NCBI GenBank assembly: GCA_015057705.1
Contig: SVDU01000017.1
Span: 1-64,000 of the forward strand
Direction: 5' to 3'
DNA: 64,000 nt
Source: Paenibacillaceae bacterium
GTDB taxonomy: Bacteria > Bacillota > Clostridia > Lachnospirales > Lachnospiraceae
Shown: positions 42,534-52,177 of the stretch, one piece after another
How the letters are laid out: each line of letters starts with the position of its first letter
Position numbering within the stretch: the first letter of the stretch is position 1
Position numbers and translations under genes: made by a program
The notes under the pieces: model-generated
What the model saw: the letters and a program-made list of their open reading frames with translations, nothing else
What the model was told of the DNA's origin: nothing
Databases searched by the model: none

Positions 42534-43433
42534 ATGGATCAGAATCTTTCCCAATATAAAATTTTTTATGAAGTAGCAAAAGCTGGTAATATATCCAAAG
42601 CAGCGAAAGAACTTTTCATCAGTCAGCCCGCAATCAGCAAGTCCATCAGCAAGCTGGAGGACAATTTAGGTGTGGCATTATTTACCCGAAATTCCAGAGG
42701 TGTCCAGCTTACGGAAGAGGGGAAACTTTTGTTTCATCACACAAAAACAGCATTTGAAGCGATAAACAGAGGGGAACTGGAACTTAAGAGAGTAAAGGAT
42801 TTTAATATCGGGCACTTAAGAATCGGTGTGAGCAATACCCTGTGTAAATATATTCTTCTTCCTTATTTAAAGGGATTTATTGAAAAGTATCCTCATATTA
42901 AAATTACCATAGAAAGCCAGTCCACCACCCATACGGTTGCCATGTTAGAGCAGCAGCAGATAGACTTGGGATTGATCGCTGAGCCCTCCAACCGCCGTCC
43001 TCTTTTATTTAATCCAGTTATGGAGATTCAGGATATCTTTGTATCAACCAGTGCCTATCTGGATAATTTATACTTAAGAGAGGGGAAAAATGCAGATTTA
43101 TTTCAAACCGGTAACGTCCTTCTATTGGACAAAAATAATATGACCAGGAAGTATATTGACGAATATTTAAATGAAAATCAGATTATTCCCAATCAACTTT
43201 TGGAAATTACTACGATGGATCTACTGATAGAATTTGCCAAAATTGGTCTGGGGATCGGTTGTGTGATTAAAGAATTTGTCCAGGATGAGCTGGATAAAAA
43301 AGAGCTGATTGAGGTTCCCATGATATCTGGTATAAAGAAACGAACGGTTGGATTTGCATATAACCCGGGGTCTGTATCCACAGCAATGGAAATTTTCTTT
43401 GAAGCAATGCAGAAAGCCGGAATCAGAGGCTAA
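42534..43433 (+). CDS. LysR-family transcriptional regulator
   Basis: 299-aa regulator with the N-terminal winged helix (YEVAKAGNISKAAKELFISQ PAISKSISKLED) and a periplasmic-binding-protein-like effector domain (about 90-295). AAAGGA precedes the ATG. It lies between ybaK (divergent) and ilvC (convergent), so neither is a sure target; the effector is unknown. Confidence 0.88.
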   Translation: MDQNLSQYKIFYEVAKAGNISKAAKELFISQPAISKSISKLEDNLGVALFTRNSRGVQLTEEGKLLFHHTKTAFEAINRGELELKRVKDFNIGHLRIGVSNTLCKYILLPYLKGFIEKYPHIKITIESQSTTHTVAMLEQQQIDLGLIAEPSNRRPLLFNPVMEIQDIFVSTSAYLDNLYLREGKNADLFQTGNVLLLDKNNMTRKYIDEYLNENQIIPNQLLEITTMDLLIEFAKIGLGIGCVIKEFVQDELDKKELIEVPMISGIKKRTVGFAYNPGSVSTAMEIFFEAMQKAGIRG

Positions 43434-43440
43434 TACCCAT

Positions 43441-43495
43441 AAAAGGCTGATATAAAAGAGAAATCGTGTAGCCACATTCTCTTTTTATCAGCCAT
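43441..43495. terminator. Terminator between the LysR gene and ilvC
   Basis: GGCTGATATAAAAGAGAA pairs imperfectly with TTCTCTTTTTATCAGCC in the gap between convergent genes. Confidence 0.7.
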
Positions 43496-43517
43496 TTTAC
43501 ATATTCTAAGATTATAT

Positions 43518-44615
<1,098 letters not shown>

Positions 44616-44637
44616 CTAGCTAACAACAAAAGACTGC

Positions 44638-45138
44638 CTATGGCAGATAGCGGATATCATCGGATCCTCTGGAAAGTCCTGTCAGACCTGTTCTTGCCAA
44701 CTCTAAAATCTCATAATCTCCAAGGAGGTTAATCAGCGCATCCAGTTTTGACTGGTCGCCTGTCAGCATGACGGTTAAAGAATCTCTTCCCACATCAACG
44801 ATGGTAGCCCTGAATATGTCTGCAATGGCACTGATCGCCTGACGCTCACTGGCATTGGCGCGGACCTTTACAAGAATAAGTTCACGGTAAACAGAACGTC
44901 CGGGCTTCAATTCCTTAATGTCCCTGACATCCTCCAGCTTTCTCAGCTGCTTTTCAATCTGATCCAAGATCTCCTGTTCACCTACAGAAACCACTGTCAT
45001 CCTCGAATATCTCTCATCCGCAGTTACTCCTACCGTAAGGCTCTCAATGTTATAGCCACGGCGGCTGAACAGTCCGGCTACACGGCTTAAAACGCCGGCA
45101 GTGTTATCAACCAACAATGATAATACGATTCTTTCCAT
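44638..45138 (-). CDS. ilvN: Acetolactate synthase small (regulatory) subunit
   Basis: 166-aa regulatory chain that gives valine feedback to acetolactate synthase. It has the N-terminal ACT domain (LVDNTAGVLSRVAGLFSRRG YNIESL) and a C-terminal small-subunit domain (GLSRGSDDIRYLP). It is upstream of ilvC in the same direction. The catalytic subunit must be encoded elsewhere. Confidence 0.93.
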   Translation of the reverse strand: MERIVLSLLVDNTAGVLSRVAGLFSRRGYNIESLTVGVTADERYSRMTVVSVGEQEILDQIEKQLRKLEDVRDIKELKPGRSVYRELILVKVRANASERQAISAIADIFRATIVDVGRDSLTVMLTGDQSKLDALINLLGDYEILELARTGLTGLSRGSDDIRYLP

Positions 45139-45169
45139 TCACATCCCTGCCTTTTTGTATAATATTTAA

Positions 45170-45198
45170 ATGATAACAATGTAACTGTTATTTGTCAA
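45170..45198 (-). promoter_or_regulatory. Promoter of ilvN
   Basis: TTGACA (45193-45198) and TATCAT (45170-45175) are 17 bp apart on the minus strand. The leader is under 35 nt, and no T-box is present. Confidence 0.78.
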
Positions 45199-45237
45199 CT
45201 AAATAATAGGAATGTGTATTATAATCTGGAGTTATAC

Positions 45238-46170
45238 CTATAGACATATTTGATCATTTTCTTCCATATCAAGAACGGGGTTCACGTGAACCATGCAATG
45301 CTTTACATCAGGAAAGTGTTCTTCTATGCACAGATGCACCTTTTCTGCAATTTCGTGTGACCTTACCAGTTCCAGTTTTCCTTCTGCTGCAATTTCGATA
45401 TCCACATATACTTTCGCACCAAACATTCTGGTCCTGATATCGTCAATCCGTTTTACCCCCATAACTGACATTGCAAACTCCTTCATTTTTTGAACCGTAT
45501 CCTCATCACAGGATTTGTCGATCATTTTGTTCATGGAATCACGAAATATATCAATAGCTGCCTTACCAATGAAAATGCAGATTACAATACTGGCCAGAGG
45601 ATCTAAAACCCAAACTCCCATTCTTGCACCGCCAATTCCGATCATAGCTCCCACAGATGACAAAGCGTCAGAGCGATGGTGCCAGGCATCTGCCATAACC
45701 GCACCGGAATTTATCTTTCTGGCTGCTGCTCTTGTATACCAGTACATCCACTCTTTTACCACGATTGATAAAACTGCCGCAACCAAAGCAACCAATCCGG
45801 GTATTTCTGCCGTATTTCCATTCTGCCCTATTATGACTTTTATACCAGTGATACCAATTACAACGCCCGTAGCCATTAACAGACACGCAAGTATTGCAGA
45901 AGCAACACATTCCATACGGTCATGACCGTATGGGTGTTCTTTATCTGATTTTTTGTCTGCCAGATTCACACCGATCATAACAATAAATGTGCTGAACACA
46001 TCGGAGGCAGAATGAACTGCATCCGAAATCATTGCTCCAGAATGACCAAGCAGACCAGCTGCCAGCTTAAAAGCAGAAAGCAGTAAATTAATGACAATGC
46101 TCACCACTGATACGTGCATGGCAATACTTTTTCCGTCTTTTTCTTTTTTTGTTCCAGTGATACGTTTCAT
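45238..46170 (-). CDS. Cation diffusion facilitator, likely Ni/Co exporter
   Basis: 310-aa metal/proton antiporter. It has about six membrane segments with the metal-site aspartates in HSGAMISDAVHSASDVFSTF and MADAWHHRSDALSS, then a cytoplasmic dimerisation domain. The ATG at 46170 has GGGGGA upstream and is preferred over the frame start at 46257, which falls in the leader. The leader holds a NiCo riboswitch, so nickel or cobalt is the likely cargo, which the protein sequence alone would not tell. Confidence 0.9.
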   Translation of the reverse strand: MKRITGTKKEKDGKSIAMHVSVVSIVINLLLSAFKLAAGLLGHSGAMISDAVHSASDVFSTFIVMIGVNLADKKSDKEHPYGHDRMECVASAILACLLMATGVVIGITGIKVIIGQNGNTAEIPGLVALVAAVLSIVVKEWMYWYTRAAARKINSGAVMADAWHHRSDALSSVGAMIGIGGARMGVWVLDPLASIVICIFIGKAAIDIFRDSMNKMIDKSCDEDTVQKMKEFAMSVMGVKRIDDIRTRMFGAKVYVDIEIAAEGKLELVRSHEIAEKVHLCIEEHFPDVKHCMVHVNPVLDMEENDQICL

Positions 46171-46234
46171 ACCAATTCCCCCAGTTTTATTACATTGCCC
46201 ATAAATCTTCCTAAGAACCCCTGCTGCCGATAAA

Positions 46235-46285
46235 TAAAAAATGCACCTGCGGAACAATTAGAGTTAACTACTGTCCCACAGATGC
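46235..46285 (-). terminator. NiCo riboswitch expression-platform terminator
   Basis: Minus strand GCATCTGTGGGACA pairs with TGTTCCGCAGGTGC, followed by a T run. The 5' arm is the last part of the aptamer, so metal binding should prevent termination. Confidence 0.85.
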
Positions 46286-46361
46286 TTTCAAATCATCTGC
46301 TGTTGCAAATGCAACCCGGCTTACAGCTGTTAAAAGCTGACGCCTGCTCAGTTTGTACTGT
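46264..46361 (-). promoter_or_regulatory. NiCo riboswitch
   Basis: On the minus strand the aptamer landmarks appear in order: ACTGAGCAGGC, GCCGGGTTGC, GCAACAGCAGATGA and GCATCTGTGGGACAGT, with the first and last segments pairing (AACT/AGTT). This matches the czcD-type NiCo riboswitch that precedes CDF exporters. It overlaps a terminator, so it should turn expression on when Ni2+ or Co2+ is high. Confidence 0.9.
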
Positions 46362-46446
46362 AGAATCATGTGCAGTGCAAAGAGTTTAATCCCGTAAACG
46401 GGCTTCTGTTATAGAATATGAACGTATTTCTGAATAAGTTACCATA

Positions 46447-47043
46447 TTACGTATAATCAATAATGCAATATTCATAAGCATTGATCACAACGGTACTTCC
46501 ATACTGATCTTCTCTCTTAAAAGCATTTCCGTAATTGGCATGGATATGACCGTGAAGAAAATACTTCGGAGCATACTTGTCCATTAACATCTTAAAGCAG
46601 GAAAATCCCCGATGAGGAAGATCCGGCAGATCATTCAGTTCAAAAGCAGGCGCATGGGTTACAAGAATATCAAACCCCTTATTTTTCTTTAACTTCCACC
46701 ACATGCGCTTGATTCTCTGTTCCATTTTCTTTTCTGTAAACTGGTTGGGGGAACCCGGAATATATTCCATGGAACCACCCAGCCCCAAAATTCTTACTCC
46801 ATTGAAGATAACAATTTCATCTTCAATGCAGATACACCCCTCCGGAGGACATCTGTCATACTGACAATCATGGTTTCCCCTTACGTAATAGACCGGCGCG
46901 TGAGAACAGGTGGCAAAAAACGTCAGATAATTTGCTCTCAAATCTCCGCAGGAAATGATTAAATCAATGTCTTTTAGCTTCTCCGGTGTATAGAATTCGT
47001 AGAGCGACTTGGACTCATGATCCGCCAGTACCAGAATTTTCAC
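46447..47043 (-). CDS. Metallophosphoesterase
   Basis: Calcineurin-like phosphoesterase of 198 aa with the metal-site motifs DHESKS, DLIISCGDLRANY, YVRGNHDCQYD, VTHAPAFE and HGHIHANYG. Substrate is unknown; cytoplasmic, no signal peptide. It overlaps the end of the upstream BMP-fusion gene by 29 nt, so the two are translated together, suggesting a joint role. Confidence 0.85.
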   Translation of the reverse strand: MKILVLADHESKSLYEFYTPEKLKDIDLIISCGDLRANYLTFFATCSHAPVYYVRGNHDCQYDRCPPEGCICIEDEIVIFNGVRILGLGGSMEYIPGSPNQFTEKKMEQRIKRMWWKLKKNKGFDILVTHAPAFELNDLPDLPHRGFSCFKMLMDKYAPKYFLHGHIHANYGNAFKREDQYGSTVVINAYEYCIIDYT

Positions 47044-49006
47044 GCTGAAGTTCCTCCGTATCCATGTTCTCGTATATTGTCTGACCCTGAAGACGAACCA
47101 ATGATCGGGCTTCTTCTGTTAATTCTTCAAAATCAGGAATCTGCCCTACAACATTTTCCGTAAGCCAGTTCATCGTAGTAATCTCCTCCGGTGTGAGACT
47201 TAACCCTTCTTCACACTGAATTGTGCCATCCTGGGAATAAATCGTTCCAACAAATGGCTGGAAGCTTCCCGCCCGAATGGAATTTTTCAAAAATGTAATC
47301 AGCCGGTTTGTGCCGTGAGGGAGATTCTGGGAGCAGATCACATCAATGACATCGGCTGACATTCCCCACCAGTAGTTAATCGCCTGCTTCCCTTTCATTT
47401 CTTTCCTGTCAACAGAGCCGTGACAGGTGAGATTTACAATTCTTTCATAGAACTTTCCCCAATGCCAGATTGGAGTAGCCAGGTTTCTCAGGCTTCCATC
47501 TGCAGCTTTCTGATAAAGACCGTATTCCCTTGTAGGTGCCTGAGGAGTAATCATATCATCACCGGATATAAAGCGGATTCCTTCCTTCTCAAGTTCCGCC
47601 TGTGCATCCCGCCCTGTTATCCTTGACCACTCCAGATATACCTTTGCATAAGGATTAATCATCCTTGCTCCCAAAGCAAATGCATTAATATTGGCAATGG
47701 TGCCGTATATGGGATAATCTGCAATATAACCAAGTTTATCATCCCGAGACATGGAAGCAGCCAACGCTCCCATTAAAAACTTTGATTCGTACATTCTTCC
47801 ATAATAGGTGCAGACAGAAGAATAGGACATATTGACCGAACAGTTGAACACTCTGATTTCCGGATGGTCAATGGCAGTCTTTACACTTAAATTAATCATC
47901 TGGGAGGCTGTAGTAAAAATCATGTTGCAGCCGCCTGCAATGGCGGCTTCAAATGCCTTCGCTGTCTCCGCTTCCGAATCCGCATGGAAAAACACCATGG
48001 TTTCCGTCTTTCCGTCAAATGCCTGCTCCAGATACATTCTGCCCAGTTCATGACCGTAAGTCCAGCTGGAAGTCTCCGCTGTCTTTGCGTGAATAAATGC
48101 TATTTTAAGCATGGAAGGGTCAAGGCCCGGATTGGGAAGCAGCCAGTTGATCAGCTTCATCGTGGTGTTATCCGATCCTTCGCCTGGCTCCTCTGGCTGC
48201 TCAACCAGCGCAATCTTATTGCCTCTGGAAGACAGAAGAAGTTCATCCTTAATCTTAACCAGATCCTTCTTAATCTGCTTTTCCACCCGGTCTTTCACCG
48301 ACTTATAACCCAACAGCTCCACATAGACTAAAAATGCATCGGAACAGGTCATGTCATAATCATCACCGCCAAATGCGTGAAATGCTTTGGAAAAACGGTC
48401 ATATGCAGACTTAAACACCAGCCTGTCATCTTCGCTCCACTGTTCTCCCGGAATTTTATTCATTACCTTTAAAAGCTTGTCATAACTGCCTTCCTTGCTG
48501 AACCAGATATCACAGTTAAAGGAAACCTGATAAAAATCAAGGAATTCGTAATAAAGCCGGTTGTTTAAATCATCCGTACGCCTTGGAATCATCCGGATTA
48601 CTGAGGCAGCGATGCTGAAGGCTCCCACATACTTTAATACACTGACCCTTTTATTGCCTTCCTGAACATAATATTGATTCATGAATTCATAAACAACAAT
48701 CGGATCATGAATTCCTTCCTGAATCTGATGATCATACAGGTAGGCCCACTTCGCTCCAAATTCGGATTTTTCCGACAAGAGGGGCATGAAATTACTGGCA
48801 AATGCATTGGTCCGTCCTTCTGTCTTGGTGCCGATTACCTTCTCCAGCGGAATATCCATAATTCCTAAATTGACTTCAGAAACGATATCAGAATACGATA
48901 AGATATCATCAAGCACCGGCAGATACGGATACTCTCCCCTTGATACGGATGCCTGGTACTGCCTTCGCCCTTTTCTTAATGCCCCTACATAATCATATAG
49001 TGCCAT
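47015..49006 (-). CDS. ParB-like / BMP-family fusion protein, cytoplasmic
   Basis: 663-aa protein with two parts. The N-terminal part (about 50-160) carries a ParB/sulfiredoxin-type motif (YYVQEGNKRVSVLKYVGAFS). The C-terminal part (about 300-600) is a basic-membrane-protein (PnrA-like) periplasmic-binding fold (LKIAFIHAKTAETSSWTYGH, GYIADYPIYGTIANINAFAL). There is no signal peptide or lipobox, so unlike ordinary nucleoside-binding BMP lipoproteins it should be cytoplasmic, perhaps a nucleoside sensor. No transporter genes are adjacent. A coupled metallophosphoesterase follows. The function is not known. Confidence 0.75.
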   Translation of the reverse strand: MALYDYVGALRKGRRQYQASVSRGEYPYLPVLDDILSYSDIVSEVNLGIMDIPLEKVIGTKTEGRTNAFASNFMPLLSEKSEFGAKWAYLYDHQIQEGIHDPIVVYEFMNQYYVQEGNKRVSVLKYVGAFSIAASVIRMIPRRTDDLNNRLYYEFLDFYQVSFNCDIWFSKEGSYDKLLKVMNKIPGEQWSEDDRLVFKSAYDRFSKAFHAFGGDDYDMTCSDAFLVYVELLGYKSVKDRVEKQIKKDLVKIKDELLLSSRGNKIALVEQPEEPGEGSDNTTMKLINWLLPNPGLDPSMLKIAFIHAKTAETSSWTYGHELGRMYLEQAFDGKTETMVFFHADSEAETAKAFEAAIAGGCNMIFTTASQMINLSVKTAIDHPEIRVFNCSVNMSYSSVCTYYGRMYESKFLMGALAASMSRDDKLGYIADYPIYGTIANINAFALGARMINPYAKVYLEWSRITGRDAQAELEKEGIRFISGDDMITPQAPTREYGLYQKAADGSLRNLATPIWHWGKFYERIVNLTCHGSVDRKEMKGKQAINYWWGMSADVIDVICSQNLPHGTNRLITFLKNSIRAGSFQPFVGTIYSQDGTIQCEEGLSLTPEEITTMNWLTENVVGQIPDFEELTEEARSLVRLQGQTIYENMDTEELQRENSGTGGS

Positions 49007-49094
49007 CCGCAGTTTCCTCCCATTATTTTATACCCCTATTTTACCATCCAATCGATGTTCTGTACAGACGGGCAATTTCTTCGTCATACAACAA

Positions 49095-49562
49095 TTACAC
49101 CTTTAAATTGCGTACTTTAAAATCACGTTCCAGTTCCCGCTTCTGGTCTTTCTTTGCGATATCATCCCTTTTATCATAAAGCTTTTTACCCCTTGCCAGA
49201 CCAATCTCCACCTTAACCAGGCTACCTTTAAAATATACGGAAAGAGGTACCAGAGTATATCCTTTTTGCGCAATTTTTTCATCCAGTTTTTGTATTTCCG
49301 ATTTATGAAGGAGGAGCTTTCTGATGCGCAGTGGATCTTTGTTAAAAATATTCCCCTTTTCATAAGGACTGATGTTCATGCCAAATACATAAATCTCACC
49401 TTTGTCAACTCGGACAAAAGACTCCTTTACACTGCATTTGCCCATACGTATGGACTTTACTTCAGTTCCATACAGCTCGATACCGGCTTCATATTTTTCA
49501 TCGATAAAATAATCATGATACGCCTTTTTGTTATTGGCGATTAATTTAAAATTTTCTCCCAT
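49095..49562 (-). CDS. smpB: SsrA-binding protein SmpB
   Basis: 155-aa partner of tmRNA in rescuing stalled ribosomes. It begins [17 protein letters not shown] and has [20 protein letters not shown] and the C-terminal basic tail. It is the last gene of the conserved eno-secG-rnr-smpB order, but here 2.6 kb of other genes separate it from rnr. I found no tmRNA gene in the flanks. Confidence 0.95.
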   Translation of the reverse strand: MGENFKLIANNKKAYHDYFIDEKYEAGIELYGTEVKSIRMGKCSVKESFVRVDKGEIYVFGMNISPYEKGNIFNKDPLRIRKLLLHKSEIQKLDEKIAQKGYTLVPLSVYFKGSLVKVEIGLARGKKLYDKRDDIAKKDQKRELERDFKVRNLKV

Positions 49563-49702
49563 ATTTATAAATCTCCCTTATTAAAACTTTACACAATCAT
49601 ACTACATTATTTATATCTCGTAAAGGATGAGAAAATGTTTTATTTCTATTCTCTTAAAGAGAAACTCACCCATGTTCAACAGGCTAAAGCCCATAAATAA
49701 TA

Positions 49703-49736
49703 AGGCGGATCTATGATATATATCTTAGATCCGCCT
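49703..49736. terminator. Hairpin downstream of the decayed peptidase
   Basis: AGGCGGATCTA / TAGATCCGCCT perfect 11-bp stem in an AT-rich gap between the peptidase remnant and smpB. A T-rich stretch follows on the minus strand. Confidence 0.65.
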
Positions 49737-49782
49737 ATAACATTTCTATCCAACAAAAAAATTACAATACCACAATATAAGC

Positions 49783-50424
49783 TTAATATGGAGTTACATC
49801 TAAAGAATCAATAATCCTCTGCACCTTACAAAAAGCTGATGAGCTACCATTTCCAGCTCTGTGAACACCTGCTGGTATTGAATCACCATTAACTACCATG
49901 TATACGAGACCACCGCTGTCTCCATTAGCAGAACGATAGTCCGCTAAAACAGTATGGTTAACAGTCATACCATCATCTGTTCTACTTGCAAATGATACTA
50001 TTACTCTATTATCTTCTTCAAAAACTCCAAATCCAGATATATTTGATATCCATTCTTCACTTTTATGATTTTCCATATAATTAATTATTGTATTATTAAT
50101 TTCCTACAGTTCATTTAAAGAATATTCTGCTGGAACAATAGTTGCATTAATCATATTTAAACTTCTTTGAGAATCGCCGGATTCAGTAGTTAATATTACT
50201 AATTCACCAGAATCTCTTATATAAGCACCTCCATAGTAATCAGGATAATTAATACTATTCGACTTAGCAATTGATTTGTTCGAAAATGAATCCATTAATT
50301 TCCAATACTCTAGTACCCCCTCGCTTTGATATTGATTCGGTACAGAAGTACCAGCCATTGCTACTCCTGTTGATGCGAGTGAAAGTGAAAATAATATTAC
50401 AATAAAAGCTCTTCTAAATCTCAT
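49783..50424 (-). pseudogene. S1 (trypsin-like) peptidase remnant with internal stop
   Basis: Two blocks in one frame separated by a TAG at 50104-50106. The first (ATG 50424, after GGGGG) has a signal peptide (FRRAFIVILFSLSLASTGVAMA) and a prodomain-like stretch (YPDYYGGAYIRDSGELVIL). The second continues with HKSEEWISNISGFGVF and ends with the catalytic serine motif SANGDSGGLVY. The segment that should hold the catalytic His and Asp is missing, the sequence passing directly from FASRTDDGMT to VNHTVLADYRS. So it is both stopped and internally deleted and should be inactive. It is AT-rich compared with rnr and smpB. Confidence 0.75.
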
Positions 50425-50496
50425 TGTTTTTACCCCCATTTTATATTAATTTTCGAGGAATAAATAATAACTAAAGATGTATGGTATTAGTAATTA

Positions 50497-50949
50497 TTAA
50501 ATTGAAAACTCTGCACTAATAAAATATACTTTAGAATCTCCCTGCAGTGGTTCTATTCTAATACTTTTTATTATTCGATAATGACCGTGAGATAATTTAC
50601 CATATAATATTTCGAAATCAGTGGACCAAGGTAAGTTATATCCCTTTTCTAATCCATATCCGATAGATGTAAACATGATATCATCCTTAGCTGGTAAAGA
50701 ATACCACTTTTGACCTTTTTTTACTTCAAGTACATAGTCTTCACCGAATATTGCTGGATCATCTGCAAAATAATTAATGCGAACAATAATTTCTGTTTCA
50801 ACTACACTTTCTACCGTCATAGTTACATCACTCGTCTCATTTAAAACCATCTTACTTTCTGATCCTTTTTTACTCTTATTGACATTATTATAATTAATAT
50901 TATATCTATAAATTAATATTAAAAATATTAGTAAAATGAAAGTAGACAA
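50497..50949 (-). CDS. Membrane-anchored Ig-like domain protein
   Basis: 150-aa protein with a hydrophobic N-terminus (STFILLIFLILIYRYNINY) and a beta-sandwich domain (VTMTVESVVETEIIVRINYF, EVKKGQKWYSLP, LSHGHYRIIKSI) like the bacterial Ig-like domains found beside S1 peptidases in Firmicutes. The frame starts with TTG without a good ribosome site, and an ATG in another frame slightly upstream would add more hydrophobic residues, so the 5' end may be damaged. It lies upstream of the peptidase remnant and is probably part of the same decaying cassette. Confidence 0.5.
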   Translation of the reverse strand: MSTFILLIFLILIYRYNINYNNVNKSKKGSESKMVLNETSDVTMTVESVVETEIIVRINYFADDPAIFGEDYVLEVKKGQKWYSLPAKDDIMFTSIGYGLEKGYNLPWSTDFEILYGKLSHGHYRIIKSIRIEPLQGDSKVYFISAEFSI

Positions 50950-51010
50950 GGAATATGACCGATTTGCCCACTTTCATTTTACATCATGATACGCCTAGTC
51001 AGCAAAGGCT

Positions 51011-52105
51011 CTATTTAAAATAAACAATACTGCTGGTATACTGATTTCCATCCCATTCCGTGTAGGATAATCTTTTTCCAGAAGGACTCCAGTTAGTACT
51101 TATGAGTTCAGTATTCACAGCAGTCTTTATGGATTTTCCAGTAAGTATATCATATACATACAGATTTCTTTCTGTTGCATTATTTGCATCTTCTTTCATG
51201 CCATAAGCAATCATCTTCTGATCAGGTGACCAGGATACTCCGTACAATTCAGTATTCTCTGCAATAGTAATTTTTTCATCCTGCTCAGGACTATAAATAA
51301 TCATGGAACTTTTTGAGTCATTATTCTGTAAGAGTATCATTTCTTTATCGTCAGGAGACGGTAAGATTCCAGATACCTGCCCCAGATTAAGACTGGTCTT
51401 TTTCTTTGTAGCCAGGTCTAAAGTCATTAAAGTTAAATCTGATTGTGTATTATAATAAATATTGTTACCCAGTTTCTCAGCAAGAAATATTCCTTCCTCT
51501 TTTAATTCATCAATCAAGCTCATAGTTCCAGTTCTGTCAGCCAGATAAATACCACCGCTATATGCTGAGCCGATAACAGTTTCGTTATCCGCCCAGTGCG
51601 CACTTTTTGCTCCACCAATCGGTTCTCCCATAAGCCCAATGCTCTCATGATTCTCCATATTCATAATGAAATAAGCAGGATCCCCTAAAACATATTCATC
51701 GTATATCAGATATTTCTTATCCCTGGAGAACACAGCTCCCCCAAGCAATACATCTTTTTGTTCCTTAACCAGCTGATATTCTTTTGAGTTAATATTCAGT
51801 AAATATAGACTCTTTGGATACTGGCCTGATAGTTCGGATAAGCTCATCTTTTCTAATGACTCATTATCTTTTGAAACAATTGCAGTATCATCATCAAACC
51901 AGTCACTAATTATTATATGTTCCAAACGCTCAGTTTTATCAACTATTATCTTTGATTCACTTTCTTCCTTCTTCGATTCATCAATTATCGTTTTAGTATT
52001 TTCAGGCTCTTGAACCGTGATCTTATTTCTTTCCTTTGCACAACCGGTCATGGTAAACAACAATGCTGCCATCATGCATGCATTCATTAAATATTTTATT
52101 TTCAT
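51011..52105 (-). CDS. Lipoprotein with TolB-like beta-propeller
   Basis: 364-aa exported lipoprotein: signal peptide KYLMNACMMAALLFTMTGC with the lipid cysteine at the end. A charged linker follows, then repeated blades such as GVSWSPDQKMIAYGMKEDAN and STNWSPSGKRLSYTEWDG, typical of WD40/TolB-type propellers. GGGAG precedes the ATG at 52105; the earlier frame start at 52147 lacks one. It lies between rnr and the Ig-like gene. Ligand and role are unknown. Confidence 0.78.
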   Translation of the reverse strand: MKIKYLMNACMMAALLFTMTGCAKERNKITVQEPENTKTIIDESKKEESESKIIVDKTERLEHIIISDWFDDDTAIVSKDNESLEKMSLSELSGQYPKSLYLLNINSKEYQLVKEQKDVLLGGAVFSRDKKYLIYDEYVLGDPAYFIMNMENHESIGLMGEPIGGAKSAHWADNETVIGSAYSGGIYLADRTGTMSLIDELKEEGIFLAEKLGNNIYYNTQSDLTLMTLDLATKKKTSLNLGQVSGILPSPDDKEMILLQNNDSKSSMIIYSPEQDEKITIAENTELYGVSWSPDQKMIAYGMKEDANNATERNLYVYDILTGKSIKTAVNTELISTNWSPSGKRLSYTEWDGNQYTSSIVYFK

Positions 52106-52177
52106 ATCTAGCAACTCCCTGATATAATGTAGGCAGGATAAAAACAAAATATTTTCATCCTGCCAATTTGGTATTTA

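Noticed and set aside
49563-49782. tmRNA gene beside smpB
   Set aside because: I looked on both strands for the tRNA-like ends and tag-coding segment and saw only AT-rich sequence with one hairpin.
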